Source: an uncultured Christensenellaceae bacterium
GTDB lineage: Bacteria > Bacillota > Clostridia > Christensenellales > Pumilibacteraceae
NCBI GenBank assembly: GCA_910586925.1
Contig: CAJUKG010000001.1
Coordinates: forward strand, 281,727-345,726
Reading direction: 5' to 3'
DNA: 64,000 nucleotides
Position numbers and translations under genes: made by a program. The notes under the pieces were generated by a model. That model saw only the letters and a program-made list of their open reading frames with translations. It did no database searches and had not been told where the DNA came from. Of the stretch, positions 34,564 through 44,243 are shown one piece after another (the stretch's first letter is position 1; every line of letters begins with the position of its first letter).

Positions 34564-36189
34564 ATGGCAAAAGCACAGAAACGCGCGCTCGTCAGTGTGA
34601 GCGACAAAACAGGTATAGTCGAGTTTTGCAAGAAACTCGAAACGCTCGGTTACGAAATAGTTTCGACGGGCGGCACGCTCAAAACGCTCAAGGACAGCGG
34701 CGTGGCGGCGATTTCCATATCCGACGTGACGGGGTTCAAAGAATGTCTTGACGGACGCGTCAAAACGTTGCATCCCGCCGTGCACGCGGGACTTCTCGCG
34801 CGGCGCGACGAGCCCGAGCACATGGCGAGCCTCGAGGAAATGGGCTATCGCACGATCGACCTCGTTGCGGTCAACCTCTATCCGTTCAAGCAGACTATCG
34901 AAAAGCCGGGCGTGACGCTCGAGGAAGCGATCGAAAATATCGACATAGGCGGACCGACCATGCTCCGCAGCGCGGCGAAGAATTACCGTGACGTGCTCGT
35001 GGTGTGCGAACCCGCCGATTACGCGGAAGTGCTCGAGCGGATAGAAAAGGGCACGGACGATCAAACATTCAGACTGAGTCTGTCGTATAAAGTGTACCGT
35101 CACACCGCGGCGTACGACTCGCTGATCTCATCGTATATGCAAAAGCTCCTCGGCATCGAGTTCCCCGAGCATATAACGTTCGCGTACGACAAGGCGCAGG
35201 ACTTGCGCTACGGCGAGAATCCGCAGCAGAGCGCGGTGTTTTACAAAGAGCAGATCGCGCGCGTCGGCGCACTCACGGCGGCGGAACAGCTGTGGGGCAA
35301 AGAGCTTTCGTACAACAATATAAACGACGCGAACGGCGCACTCGAACTTCTCAAAGAGTTCGACGGTACGCCCGCGGTCGTTGCGTGCAAGCACGCCAAT
35401 CCCTGCGGCGTCGGCACCGGTAAATCGGTGCATGAAGCGTATATGCGCGCGTACAATTCCGATCCCGTATCGGTGTTCGGCGGCATACTCGCCATAAACG
35501 GCACGGTGGACGCCGCGACCGCGACGGAGATCAATAAGATCTTCATAGAGATCGTCATGGCTCCCGACTATACGAAAGAAGCTCTCGAAATACTCGAAAG
35601 CAAAAAGAATATCAGACTTCTCAAGATAGCGAACATCACGGCAAAGCGCGACGCTACGGCGTACGACATGAAAAAAGTGTACGGCGGATTGCTCGTTCAG
35701 CAGTACGACGAAACGCTCGTTGCGGGCGAGGACATGAAACTTTTCAAAAAACGAGCGGAAGTCAAGACCGAAACGCTCGCGAGCGGAAAGACGAAAACGG
35801 TTTACGGCTGCGGCGTCGTCACCGACCGCGCTCCGACGAAAGAGGAAACGGAAGCACTTCTTTTTGCCTGGAAGGTCGTCAAGCACACCAAGTCCAACGC
35901 CATAGTTATCGGTAAGCCGGGGCGGACGACGGGTATCGGCATGGGACAGACCAACCGCATCTGGGCGGCGAAACAGGCTATCGAGCATGCGGGCGAAGAA
36001 GCGAAAGGCTCGGTGCTCGCGTCCGACGCATTTTTCCCGTTCGACGATTGCGTCGCGGCGGCTGTAGAGGGCGGGATAACCGCTATCATTCAGCCGGGCG
36101 GGTCGCTTCGCGACGAGGACTCGGTCAAAGCCGCAAACGCCGCGGGTATAGCCATGGTATTTGTCGGCGACAGACATTTCAAGCATTAA
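34564..36189 (+). CDS. purH: Bifunctional AICAR transformylase / IMP cyclohydrolase PurH
   Basis: 541 residues, typical length 510-545. The N-terminal IMP cyclohydrolase part shows the MGS-like start (VSVSDKTGIVEF, STGGTLKTLKD, DGRVKTLHPAVHAGLL). The C-terminal transformylase part has VACKHANPCGVG (catalytic KH) and PGGSLRDEDSVKAAN. It carries out the last two steps to IMP. ATG 34564 lies behind CAGGAGA. Confidence 0.96.
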   Translation: MAKAQKRALVSVSDKTGIVEFCKKLETLGYEIVSTGGTLKTLKDSGVAAISISDVTGFKECLDGRVKTLHPAVHAGLLARRDEPEHMASLEEMGYRTIDLVAVNLYPFKQTIEKPGVTLEEAIENIDIGGPTMLRSAAKNYRDVLVVCEPADYAEVLERIEKGTDDQTFRLSLSYKVYRHTAAYDSLISSYMQKLLGIEFPEHITFAYDKAQDLRYGENPQQSAVFYKEQIARVGALTAAEQLWGKELSYNNINDANGALELLKEFDGTPAVVACKHANPCGVGTGKSVHEAYMRAYNSDPVSVFGGILAINGTVDAATATEINKIFIEIVMAPDYTKEALEILESKKNIRLLKIANITAKRDATAYDMKKVYGGLLVQQYDETLVAGEDMKLFKKRAEVKTETLASGKTKTVYGCGVVTDRAPTKEETEALLFAWKVVKHTKSNAIVIGKPGRTTGIGMGQTNRIWAAKQAIEHAGEEAKGSVLASDAFFPFDDCVAAAVEGGITAIIQPGGSLRDEDSVKAANAAGIAMVFVGDRHFKH

Positions 36190-36226
36190 ACGGCAAACTT
36201 ATTTGCTGTCGCAATTACGGTGATTT

Positions 36227-37534
36227 ATGAATAAACTCAAAACAGTATCGAGATACGCGGATCTCCGCGAAGTGTCGTGCGGCGACGACGTACTCGTCGT
36301 GGGCGGCGGCGGCAGAGAACACGCAATAGTGAAAAAACTGCGCGAAAGCGGTGCGGTCGGCAATGTGTACGGCGCACCGGGAAACGCGGGCATGAACATT
36401 ATCCCGACAGGGCTTTCGGCAACCGACGTCGACGGCATAACGGAATACGTCGCGGCGCACGAGAATATCGCGCTCGTCGTAGTTGCGCCCGACGATCCGC
36501 TCGCAATGGGTTTGGTGGATAAACTCACCGCGCTCGGGCGGCGTGCGTTCGGTCCGACGCGGGCGGCGGCGAAACTCGAGTGGTCGAAAGCGTACGCGAA
36601 GCAGTTCATGCAAAAGTACGGCATACCGACCGCCAAATACCGCGCGTTTACGGGCGCGGACGAAGCGAAAGAATACATTCGCGGCGAGCAAATGCCCATA
36701 GTGATAAAAGCGGACGGACTCGCGCTCGGCAAGGGCGTGTATATCTGCGCCGACGCGTGCGAAGCGGAGAAAGCTATCGACGAAATAATGGGCGGAAAGT
36801 TCGGATCGGCGGGCAACGAGATAATAGTCGAGCAATTTTTGGTCGGGTACGAAGTATCGCTCTTGGCGTTTGTGGACGGTGAGCATTATTCGCTCATGCC
36901 CACTTCGTGCGATCATAAACGCGCGTTCGACGGCGACAAAGGTCCGAACACGGGCGGAATGGGCGCGTATTCGCCGTGCCCCGTATTCGGCACAGCACTG
37001 CTCGAAAAAGCGGCGCGCACCATTGTCGAACCGACCGTCGCGGGCATGATAAAAGAAGGCGCGCCGTTCAAGGGCGTGCTGTATTTCGGGCTTATGGTGT
37101 CGGACGACACGCCGCTCGTTCTCGAATACAACGCACGGTTCGGCGACCCCGAAACGCAGAGCGTATTGCCGCTGTTGGAAAGCGACCTGTACGAAATAAT
37201 GAATGCGACGATCGACGGAACTCTCGACGGCATGAATATCGAATGGTCGGACAAGAAGTCGGTGAACGTCGTGCTCGCGAGCGGCGGGTATCCCGGCAGT
37301 TACAAAAAGGGCTGTCCGATAAGCGGCTTGGACGAAGTGGACGGCGGTGCGCAAGTATTTTTCGCGGGCGTCGGAGCGGGCGAGGACGGACTTGTCACGA
37401 GCGGCGGGCGCGTGCTTTGCGTGCAGGCTCTTGCGGACGATTTCGCAAGCGCGCTCGACACGGTCTATAAGAATATCGCAAAAATCAAATTCGAAGATTG
37501 TTATTATAGGAAAGATATAGGCAGCAAATTGTAG
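36227..37534 (+). CDS. purD: GAR synthetase PurD
   Basis: 435 residues. The ATP-grasp ligase signature is complete: VLVVGGGGREHAIVKKL, then VIKADGLALGKGVYI, EQFLVGYEVSLLAFVDG, KGPNTGGMGAYSPCP and EYNARFGDPETQ. It makes GAR from phosphoribosylamine and glycine. About 20 extra residues precede the usual GGGGREHA start (MNKLKTVSRYADLREVSCGD); no internal ATG is available nearer, so the extension is probably real. Confidence 0.95.
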   Translation: MNKLKTVSRYADLREVSCGDDVLVVGGGGREHAIVKKLRESGAVGNVYGAPGNAGMNIIPTGLSATDVDGITEYVAAHENIALVVVAPDDPLAMGLVDKLTALGRRAFGPTRAAAKLEWSKAYAKQFMQKYGIPTAKYRAFTGADEAKEYIRGEQMPIVIKADGLALGKGVYICADACEAEKAIDEIMGGKFGSAGNEIIVEQFLVGYEVSLLAFVDGEHYSLMPTSCDHKRAFDGDKGPNTGGMGAYSPCPVFGTALLEKAARTIVEPTVAGMIKEGAPFKGVLYFGLMVSDDTPLVLEYNARFGDPETQSVLPLLESDLYEIMNATIDGTLDGMNIEWSDKKSVNVVLASGGYPGSYKKGCPISGLDEVDGGAQVFFAGVGAGEDGLVTSGGRVLCVQALADDFASALDTVYKNIAKIKFEDCYYRKDIGSKL

Positions 37535-37665
37535 CACGGCGACGTATTCATCGCGTGATGCGGGCTACGTGTGTCAAGTCGCCTCGGTCATGTAGGAGGG
37601 TCTACACTCCCTACGGCTACTTGCCACCTGTTGCCCGCCTGACGCGCGACTCCGTAGCCGTTTAT
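37535..37665. repeat. Structured purD-purL gap, possible dispersed repeat
   Basis: The gap holds an imperfect hairpin (GTAGGAG...CTCCCTAC, about 37592-37614) and a wider inverted repeat CGGCTAC...GTAGCCG (about 37614 to 37660). It breaks an otherwise compact operon and has no T run. It may be an inserted repeat or a structured mRNA segment. Confidence 0.45.
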
Positions 37666-37697
37666 CTGTTTGATTAAAGATACAAGAAAGGAATATC

Positions 37698-40600
37698 ATG
37701 ATAAAAAGAATTTACACCGAAAGACAGGCAAGCAATGCGGCACTTTGTGCCGAGCTTAACGAAACGCTCGGTATTTCGATCTCGGCGCGTATGTTTATAC
37801 GTTACGACGTCGAAGGACTTACCGATGCGCAGTTCGACGCGGCTGTACCCGTGGTGTTTTCCACGCCCGCGACAGATACCGTGTATCTCGAAAATCTCCC
37901 CGCGCCGAAAGGCGAGGTGTTCGCGGTGGAATATCTGCCCGGGCAGTTCGACCAACGTGCGGACTCCGCGAGCGTGTGCGCACAGCTTCTTTTGCAGTGC
38001 CCCCGCCCGCAGGTACGGTGCGCGATCGTGTATGCGGCGGAAGCGGACGCAAAACAGCTCGAGGCGATCAAGTCGTACCTCGTCAACCCCGTCGAAAGCA
38101 GACTCGCTTCGCTCGACAAGCCGAGTTCGCTCGAGCAGAAAGTTGCGCCGCCCGAGCCTGTGCGCACGGTTGACGGTTTTACGCAGAAGAACATGCTCAC
38201 GCTTTCGGCGTTCTACCGCGAACAGGGTTTCGCGATGAGCATAGACGATCTCGCGTTCGTGCAGTCGTATTTCAAGGGCTTGCACCGCGACCCGACGTAT
38301 ACCGAGCTGAAAGTCATCGACACGTATTGGTCCGATCACTGTCGGCACACGACGTTTTTGACCGCGCTCAAGACGAAGATCAAGTCGGACAATCCGCATA
38401 TCGAAAAGGCGTATTCCGATTATCTTTCGCTGTTCGGCGAAATGTACGCGTCGCGCGACGACAAGTATCAGTGTCTTATGGACGTCGCGACCATCGGAGC
38501 GAAATACCTAAAAAAGCACGGCTATGCCGACGCGGTAGACGTGTCGCCCGAGATAAATGCGTGCACTATCAAGTACGACGTCACCATGCGCGACGCGACG
38601 GTCGAGCCGTGGTACATACTGTTTAAGAACGAAACTCATAACCACCCGACCGAAATCGAACCGTTCGGCGGCGCGGCGACGTGCCTCGGCGGCGCGATCC
38701 GCGATCCGCTCTCGGGCAGGGCGTACGTGTATCAGGCGATGCGCATAACGGGCGCGGCGGACATAAACGCGCCGTTCGACAAAACGCTCGCGGGCAAACT
38801 GCCGCAGCGCGTCATAAGCAAACGCGCGGCGAAAGGGTATTCGTCGTACGGCAACCAGATAGGGCTTGCGACGGGCGAGGTGCGCGAATACTATCACCCC
38901 GGGTACGCGGCGAAGCGGCTGGAAACGGGGTTTGTGGTGGGTGCTACGCCCGCAGACAACGTCGTGCGCGAAGAACCGCAGGCGGGCGATATAGTCGTGC
39001 TCATAGGCGGCGAAACGGGTCGCGACGGGTGCGGCGGCGCGACGGGGTCGAGCAAACCCCATGACGCGCACTCGATAGAAACGTGCGGCGCGGAAGTGCA
39101 AAAGGGCAACGCGCCCATAGAGCGCAAACTGCAACGATTGATGAAAAACGGCGAGTTCACACGGCTCGTCAAACGTTGCAACGACTTCGGTGCGGGCGGC
39201 GTGGCTGTAGCGGTCGGCGAGCTTGCGCCGGGACTCGACATCGCGCTCGACAAAGTACCGAAGAAATACGCGGGGCTTTCGGCGACGGAAATAGCCATTT
39301 CCGAAAGTCAGGAGCGCATGGCGGTCGTGATCGCAAAAGCGGATATAGACGCGTTCACCGCGCTTTGCCACGAGGAGAACGTGGACGCGACGGTAATAGC
39401 AACCGTCACCGACGCGGGAAGAATGAGAATGTTCCTCGGCAGCGAGCTTATCGTCGATCTCGAGCGCAGTTTTCTCGACAGTAACGGCGTGCGGCAGGAA
39501 GCATCCGCGGTCATCAAAGATCCCAAAGTCAAGTATTTCGGCAGTCTTGACGAAAAACGCGCCGAGCTGTACGAAAAGAGCGATTATACCGCGCTCATGT
39601 GCGATATACTCGCAGACTATAACGTATGCTCGCAAAAAGGTCTCGGCGAAATGTTCGATTCCACGGTTACCGCGGGCAGCGTGTTCATGCCGTTCGGCGG
39701 CAAGTATCAGCTCACGCCCGCCGAAGTTATGGCGGCGAAACTTCCCGCAAACACCGACCTTTGCACGGTGTGCTCGCACGGACTGTCGGCGGTCCTGCCC
39801 GAATCTCCGTTCATGGGCGGACTGTATTCTGTGATACTGTCGGTGGAAAAACTCGCCGTGTCGGGCGTCAGACTGAACGACATGTACCTCACTATGCAGG
39901 AATTTTTCGCGCGCTGTACAGACGCCGAAAAATGGGGCGCGCCCATGTCTGCACTGCTCGGCGCACTCACCGCGCAGATCGGGCTTAAACGCGCCGCTAT
40001 CGGCGGCAAGGACTCCATGTCGGGCACGTTCGAGAAGATCTCGGTGCCGCCCACGCTCATATCGTTCGCGTGCGGCGTTGCGGACAGCGCGACCGTCATC
40101 GACAATACGTTCAAGGACGGCGGCGAGCGGGTGTACAGATACAAACTCAAGCGCGACGAGTACGGCATGCCCGATTTTGAAAAACTCGCGGCGTTCTTGA
40201 CGAAGATAAGCAACGAAGCGGGCAGGCTCAACGTGTCGGCGGCGGCTGTCGTCGAACGCGGCGGCGCGGCGGCGACGGTGCTCAAAAGCTGTTTCGGCAA
40301 CGGACTCGGTTTCGCTTTCGCAACTGCGGACCGCGATCTTTTCGAGGAAGCGGAAGGCGACATCGTGTTTACCGCGCGCAGTGCGGAGGATTTCGCGGGC
40401 TACGATATAGAATTCCTCGGTATCACAACGGATGACGGCAAAGTTCTGTTCGGCGCGAATATATCGCGAGCGGCGGACGACAGCGACATTGTGTTCGACG
40501 GGAAGCCCGCAGATATGCGTAAACTTCTCGACAGCTATACGGGCACGTTTGAGGGTGTGTATCCCACGACCGCGAGCGCGACAGGCGAAGCGAAAAACGT

Positions 40601-41465
40601 CGATTACCGCGGCACGGGCGCAAAGCGCGTTCATGTCAAGACGGACGCGAAAAACCCGATAAAAGTATTCATTCCCGTGTTCCCCGGCACAAACTGCGAA
40701 GCGGAAACGGCGAGAAAGTTCAAGCTCGCGGGAGCCGAACCGGAGGTGTTCGTGGTCAAAAACCGCACGCCGCAAGAGGTGGAAGAATGTGTCGCGGCTA
40801 TGGCGAAAGCAATAGGCAAGAGCAAGATACTCGCGATCCCCGGCGGATTCTCTGGCGGCGACGAGCCGGACGGCAGTGCGAAACTTATCGCGGCGTTCCT
40901 GTCCAATCCCGCGATCGCCGACGCCGTGGAAGCGATGCTCTATAAGAACGACGGACTCGCGCTCGGCATTTGCAACGGTTTCCAAGCCCTTGTAAAGCTC
41001 GGATTGTTGCCGTACGGACACATACGCACTCCCGAAAAGAAAGACCCCGTGCTCACGTTCAACAATATCGGCAGACACGTATCCACGCTCGTCGATATAC
41101 GCGTGTGCTCGAATTTCAGTCCGTGGATGAGCGCGCTTAACGTCGGCGACGTGTTCCAAGTCCCTGTTTCGCACGGCGAGGGCAAGTTCGTCGCGGAAGG
41201 CGAAGTGCTCGAAAAAATCGTTGCGAACGGACAGGTCGCGACGCAATACTGCGACATGAACGGCAATGCGACTATGGTAAGTCCGTTCAACCCCAACGGT
41301 TCCGTGCTCGGCATAGAGGGCATTGTAAGCCCCGACGGCAGAGTGCTCGGCAAAATGGGGCACAGCGAGCGTATCGGCGAATTCCTTTTGAAAAACACCG
41401 TCGAGTGCTATGCGAAAACGGATATGCGGCTGTTCGAGTCGGGCGTCAAGTACTTCAAACTGTAA
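37698..41465 (+). CDS. purL: FGAM synthase PurL, single-chain form with fused glutaminase
   Basis: 1255 residues, the long form in which the PurS, PurL and PurQ parts are in one chain. N-terminal PurS-like region, then YWSDHCRHTTF, NETHNHPTEIEPFGGAATC and GGKDSMSGTF of the synthase domains, and a C-terminal class I glutaminase (about 985-1255: PVFPGTNCEAET, GGFSGGDEPDG, LGICNGFQALVKLG with the nucleophile Cys). It converts FGAR to FGAM with ATP and glutamine. ATG 37698 behind GAAAGGA. Last gene of the pur run; a terminator follows. Confidence 0.96.
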   Translation: MIKRIYTERQASNAALCAELNETLGISISARMFIRYDVEGLTDAQFDAAVPVVFSTPATDTVYLENLPAPKGEVFAVEYLPGQFDQRADSASVCAQLLLQCPRPQVRCAIVYAAEADAKQLEAIKSYLVNPVESRLASLDKPSSLEQKVAPPEPVRTVDGFTQKNMLTLSAFYREQGFAMSIDDLAFVQSYFKGLHRDPTYTELKVIDTYWSDHCRHTTFLTALKTKIKSDNPHIEKAYSDYLSLFGEMYASRDDKYQCLMDVATIGAKYLKKHGYADAVDVSPEINACTIKYDVTMRDATVEPWYILFKNETHNHPTEIEPFGGAATCLGGAIRDPLSGRAYVYQAMRITGAADINAPFDKTLAGKLPQRVISKRAAKGYSSYGNQIGLATGEVREYYHPGYAAKRLETGFVVGATPADNVVREEPQAGDIVVLIGGETGRDGCGGATGSSKPHDAHSIETCGAEVQKGNAPIERKLQRLMKNGEFTRLVKRCNDFGAGGVAVAVGELAPGLDIALDKVPKKYAGLSATEIAISESQERMAVVIAKADIDAFTALCHEENVDATVIATVTDAGRMRMFLGSELIVDLERSFLDSNGVRQEASAVIKDPKVKYFGSLDEKRAELYEKSDYTALMCDILADYNVCSQKGLGEMFDSTVTAGSVFMPFGGKYQLTPAEVMAAKLPANTDLCTVCSHGLSAVLPESPFMGGLYSVILSVEKLAVSGVRLNDMYLTMQEFFARCTDAEKWGAPMSALLGALTAQIGLKRAAIGGKDSMSGTFEKISVPPTLISFACGVADSATVIDNTFKDGGERVYRYKLKRDEYGMPDFEKLAAFLTKISNEAGRLNVSAAAVVERGGAAATVLKSCFGNGLGFAFATADRDLFEEAEGDIVFTARSAEDFAGYDIEFLGITTDDGKVLFGANISRAADDSDIVFDGKPADMRKLLDSYTGTFEGVYPTTASATGEAKNVDYRGTGAKRVHVKTDAKNPIKVFIPVFPGTNCEAETARKFKLAGAEPEVFVVKNRTPQEVEECVAAMAKAIGKSKILAIPGGFSGGDEPDGSAKLIAAFLSNPAIADAVEAMLYKNDGLALGICNGFQALVKLGLLPYGHIRTPEKKDPVLTFNNIGRHVSTLVDIRVCSNFSPWMSALNVGDVFQVPVSHGEGKFVAEGEVLEKIVANGQVATQYCDMNGNATMVSPFNPNGSVLGIEGIVSPDGRVLGKMGHSERIGEFLLKNTVECYAKTDMRLFESGVKYFKL

Positions 41466-41490
41466 AATACAATACTCAAAGACACGCTGA

Positions 41491-41519
41491 CCCCGCGGAA
41501 CTTATTCGCGGGGTTCTTT
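41491..41519 (+). terminator. Terminator of the pur operon
   Basis: CCCCGCG (41491-41497) pairs with CGCGGGG (41507-41513), followed by a short T-rich TTCTTT. Confidence 0.7.
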
Positions 41520-41557
41520 GCAGTCGCCGCGTCGGCGACAAACGCATATCAAAACTA

Positions 41558-41586
41558 TTGACAATCCGCCGCAAACGTGGTAGAAT
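41558..41586 (+). promoter_or_regulatory. SigA-type promoter
   Basis: TTGACA (41558-41563), 17-base spacer, TAGAAT (41581-41586), 25 bases before the membrane protein gene at 41611. Confidence 0.8.
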
Positions 41587-41610
41587 GATAAACAAAGGGA
41601 GTATGCACGT

Positions 41611-42222
41611 ATGGCGTTATACCTTGCCACTGTAATACTCACGGCGGTAATTTCCGTCGCGGTGAGTGCGGCGTTGATCTATAAGACGGTCAAGCTTATC
41701 ATCATGCAGGTAGAGCTTTACAAGTCGATAAATCTCGTCGAGCTGAAAAGCCGAAAGATCATGTATTGGATTTTTGCGGTGGTTATCGGGTTCTTGATTT
41801 TTTATCTCGTCATGCAAATGGCGGACGCGCACTCGCCGAGCATGGAGGAGTTCGCCGCGCTGTTCGGCGTGGGGCGGACGCATACGAATATAGCACTCAT
41901 GTTCGTGCTGATAGTGATGATAGCGTCGGAAGCGTTTATCGTAACGCTCGGCGTCAGTCGCAGCGCGGTCGTCGATAAAGGCGTGTACACGAATTTCGCA
42001 ATGCTCGATTGGCATGCGGTCCGCGACTATATAATAGACGAGCAAAAGGGCGTTCTCATGCTCTCGTCGGACAGGAATACTTTTTCCACGCTTAGGAACG
42101 TGACGACGCCGTTCAGAGTGGCAAAGACGGATATTCAGAAACTGAAATTCATTCTCAATAAGAACAAGAACAAATTTTCGGAATTCGATACGCATATGGA
42201 CAGTAAAGGAACTTCCGAATAA
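41611..42222 (+). CDS. Membrane protein of unknown function
   Basis: 203 residues. Three membrane segments: about 3-25 (LATVILTAVISVAVSAALIY), 48-68 (IMYWIFAVVIGFLIFYLVMQM) and 93-114 (NIALMFVLIVMIASEAFIV). A cytoplasmic C-terminal domain follows (about 115-203), with LDWHAVRDYIIDEQKGVLML and a stretch resembling small PH-like domains of bacterial membrane proteins. It has its own promoter and is followed after 23 bases by a charged hypothetical gene. Function unknown. Confidence 0.75.
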   Translation: MALYLATVILTAVISVAVSAALIYKTVKLIIMQVELYKSINLVELKSRKIMYWIFAVVIGFLIFYLVMQMADAHSPSMEEFAALFGVGRTHTNIALMFVLIVMIASEAFIVTLGVSRSAVVDKGVYTNFAMLDWHAVRDYIIDEQKGVLMLSSDRNTFSTLRNVTTPFRVAKTDIQKLKFILNKNKNKFSEFDTHMDSKGTSE

Positions 42223-42245
42223 CCGCGGCGGCAATAAAATCATTT

Positions 42246-42746
42246 ATGGCAAAAAATATCGAGAAGTTAATAGAAGAAACGGTCGTGCCCGATATGGAGT
42301 GCGCGCCGAACGATACCGCTTCGCGGAAAAAACGCGGGAGCACGGTGACTGTGGACGAGATCCCCGAGGTGGTTTTGCCCAAAACCAAAACCGAAGTGTA
42401 TCTCGAAGCGAAAGGCAGGCTTAAGCAAAAGACCAAAGCCGTTTCGGGCAGTTCCGCCGCAAAAACGGGTAAACGCAAAACGCGCAAAACCGCCGAGCTT
42501 GAAATCGCCGCCGTGTCAGAAACGACCGATCGCGTCGAGAGCGAGCAAATAAAACTGCGTCGGCAAATCCTCAAAAATCCCGACGTCGAACCGATATGGG
42601 TGGGCAGTCCCGAGGAAATAGTCCCGTATGCTTGGCGGTTTCCGCTCATGCCCGATATTTCCCGACCGAGCAAACTCTATCGTCAAACGGTGGACGTTTC
42701 CTCCAACCGACGCTGGTTGCTCCCCGTGCCGACTAATAAGAAATAA
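42246..42746 (+). CDS. Charged hypothetical protein
   Basis: 166 residues. The first 115 are rich in Lys, Thr and Glu and probably disordered (KKRGSTVTVDEIPEVVLPKT, KTGKRKTRKTAELE). The last 50 look ordered, with PEEIVPYAWRFPLMP and a Trp/Pro-rich end. No signal peptide or membrane segment. Probably co-transcribed with the preceding membrane protein. No family recognised. Confidence 0.65.
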   Translation: MAKNIEKLIEETVVPDMECAPNDTASRKKRGSTVTVDEIPEVVLPKTKTEVYLEAKGRLKQKTKAVSGSSAAKTGKRKTRKTAELEIAAVSETTDRVESEQIKLRRQILKNPDVEPIWVGSPEEIVPYAWRFPLMPDISRPSKLYRQTVDVSSNRRWLLPVPTNKK

Positions 42747-42756
42747 TCGAAGACCG

Positions 42757-42785
42757 AAAATCGAGGCGTCATGACCTCGATTTTT
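42757..42785 (+). terminator. Intrinsic terminator
   Basis: AAAATCGAGG (42757-42766) pairs with CCTCGATTTT (42775-42784) across an 8-base loop, continuing in Ts. Confidence 0.85.
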
Positions 42786-42811
42786 GTTTGAGAGATAATA
42801 TCATTTTGTAA

Positions 42812-42848
42812 AGATGACGAGATTCTTCGCGTTGCTCGGAATTATATA
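42812..42848. repeat. Fragment of the dispersed GAATCTC-type intergenic repeat
   Basis: AAGATGACGAGATTCTTCGC...TTGCTCGGAAT: the reverse complement of the 'ATTCCGAG...GAATCTCGTCAT' element seen at 20.5 kb. Confidence 0.6.
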
Positions 42849-42923
42849 TAAAAAATATGTCTGTTTTTGCGTATGCGTCGCGCGTGCGAACAAATAATGT
42901 ATACTGTAAAAGAGGTGTATATT

Positions 42924-44243
42924 ATGCGTTTAAGCAAATCGCAACTTGCGGTGATCACCATACTGAATGTGATTATCGCGGCACTTGTCACGTTTATATT
43001 CGTCATGCCGTTGTTCGCGCCCGATTCGCCGCGCGGCGACGAACCGAACGGTCCCGACGACGCCGATCCGCCGCCGAGCGAGGTCGTTCACAACAAATTC
43101 CGCGACGGTGTTGCGGGAAAAGCGGAGGGGATCCTTCTCGAAACGCAGCTCATGGGCAGCGGCGACGAGGAGATACTCGGCGTATACCGAAGCGGCGAAA
43201 TGCTGTACATGTTCGGGAATACGACGGTGGGCGATTACGATTTCGACGGTTACGGCGGTTTTCTATGCCGCGTGGACGGGAAAGGCAAGATCGCGGCGTA
43301 CGACTATTTTGCGGGGCGGATCACCGCCGTCAATATCGTCGAGGGCGGGTTTGCCGCGGCGGTCGTCAGCGACGCGGGTACCGACGCCGAGCGTTCGGCG
43401 GTGTATTTCGTGGATTACGACGGCAAATCGGTCGAGTGCTGTGTACCGGGCGGAACGGTTTGCGACATCATGCCCGCGGAGAACGGCACGGTCGCCGTCG
43501 TCACGCAACGCGGTTCGACGACTATCGAGCTTGCCGAATACATACCGCAAAGCGACGGGTGGAAGAAGGCGCGGAGCACGGCGATAGCCAACGGGTTCGC
43601 GCTCGAGTATTTCGATTGCTATATGCTCGGCGAGGAATATACCGTCGCGGCGCGGGCGAGCAGTCTGCCGCGGTACGACGCGATCGCGTTTTTCACTTTC
43701 CGCGTCGGCGGCGATCCACAAGAACATATTTACGGCGGCAACGACGACAATCTTCTCGAGCCGTATGCGGTTCTGCCGTATCCGCGCGGATACGCAGTGC
43801 TCGCAAAGCGCGGCGGATCCGCGATCGTCGCGGGCGTCGATTATTCGTTTACGCACTACCGTCGCGACAACTTGCAGGTAGCGGCGACGGGCGGCGGGCT
43901 TATAGGCGACGGCGAAACTTACTATGCGACTCTTTACGGCGAAACGCCGATCACTTATACGTTTGGCGCGGAACTCGACGACATAAAGCGCGAGGACCGA
44001 TTGAACGAAAAAAACCCGCTTTACTATTCGGCGGGGCGGCTTTTCGTGTCGACGGGCAGTATGCTCGAGATCTACGGCGGAAGTTCGCTGTTAAATAAGT
44101 TCGATATAACAGACGCGGCGATTTACTGCTGTATGAAAAATTCCGACGGCACGTATACCGTCGTGCTGTCCGCGACGGGCGGGTCGGCACTTTCCGCGCC
44201 GAAAGGCGGCAGGGAAGCGTACGTGCTCAAACTCGAGTTATGA
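42924..44243 (+). CDS. Membrane-anchored extracytoplasmic protein, propeller-like
   Basis: 439 residues from ATG 42924 (AGAGGTG upstream; an in-frame start at 42867 would hide the signal anchor). An N-terminal membrane anchor (about 8-30, AVITILNVIIAALVTFIFVM) precedes a Pro/Asp-rich linker and about 370 residues of repeated beta strands (YRSGEMLYMFGNTTVGDYDF, KGKIAAYDYFAGRITAV, GETYYATLYGETPITYTFG) that suggest a beta propeller outside the cell. No catalytic motif. It converges with murG and the two coding ends overlap by 6 bases. Function unknown. Confidence 0.7.
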   Translation: MRLSKSQLAVITILNVIIAALVTFIFVMPLFAPDSPRGDEPNGPDDADPPPSEVVHNKFRDGVAGKAEGILLETQLMGSGDEEILGVYRSGEMLYMFGNTTVGDYDFDGYGGFLCRVDGKGKIAAYDYFAGRITAVNIVEGGFAAAVVSDAGTDAERSAVYFVDYDGKSVECCVPGGTVCDIMPAENGTVAVVTQRGSTTIELAEYIPQSDGWKKARSTAIANGFALEYFDCYMLGEEYTVAARASSLPRYDAIAFFTFRVGGDPQEHIYGGNDDNLLEPYAVLPYPRGYAVLAKRGGSAIVAGVDYSFTHYRRDNLQVAATGGGLIGDGETYYATLYGETPITYTFGAELDDIKREDRLNEKNPLYYSAGRLFVSTGSMLEIYGGSSLLNKFDITDAAIYCCMKNSDGTYTVVLSATGGSALSAPKGGREAYVLKLEL

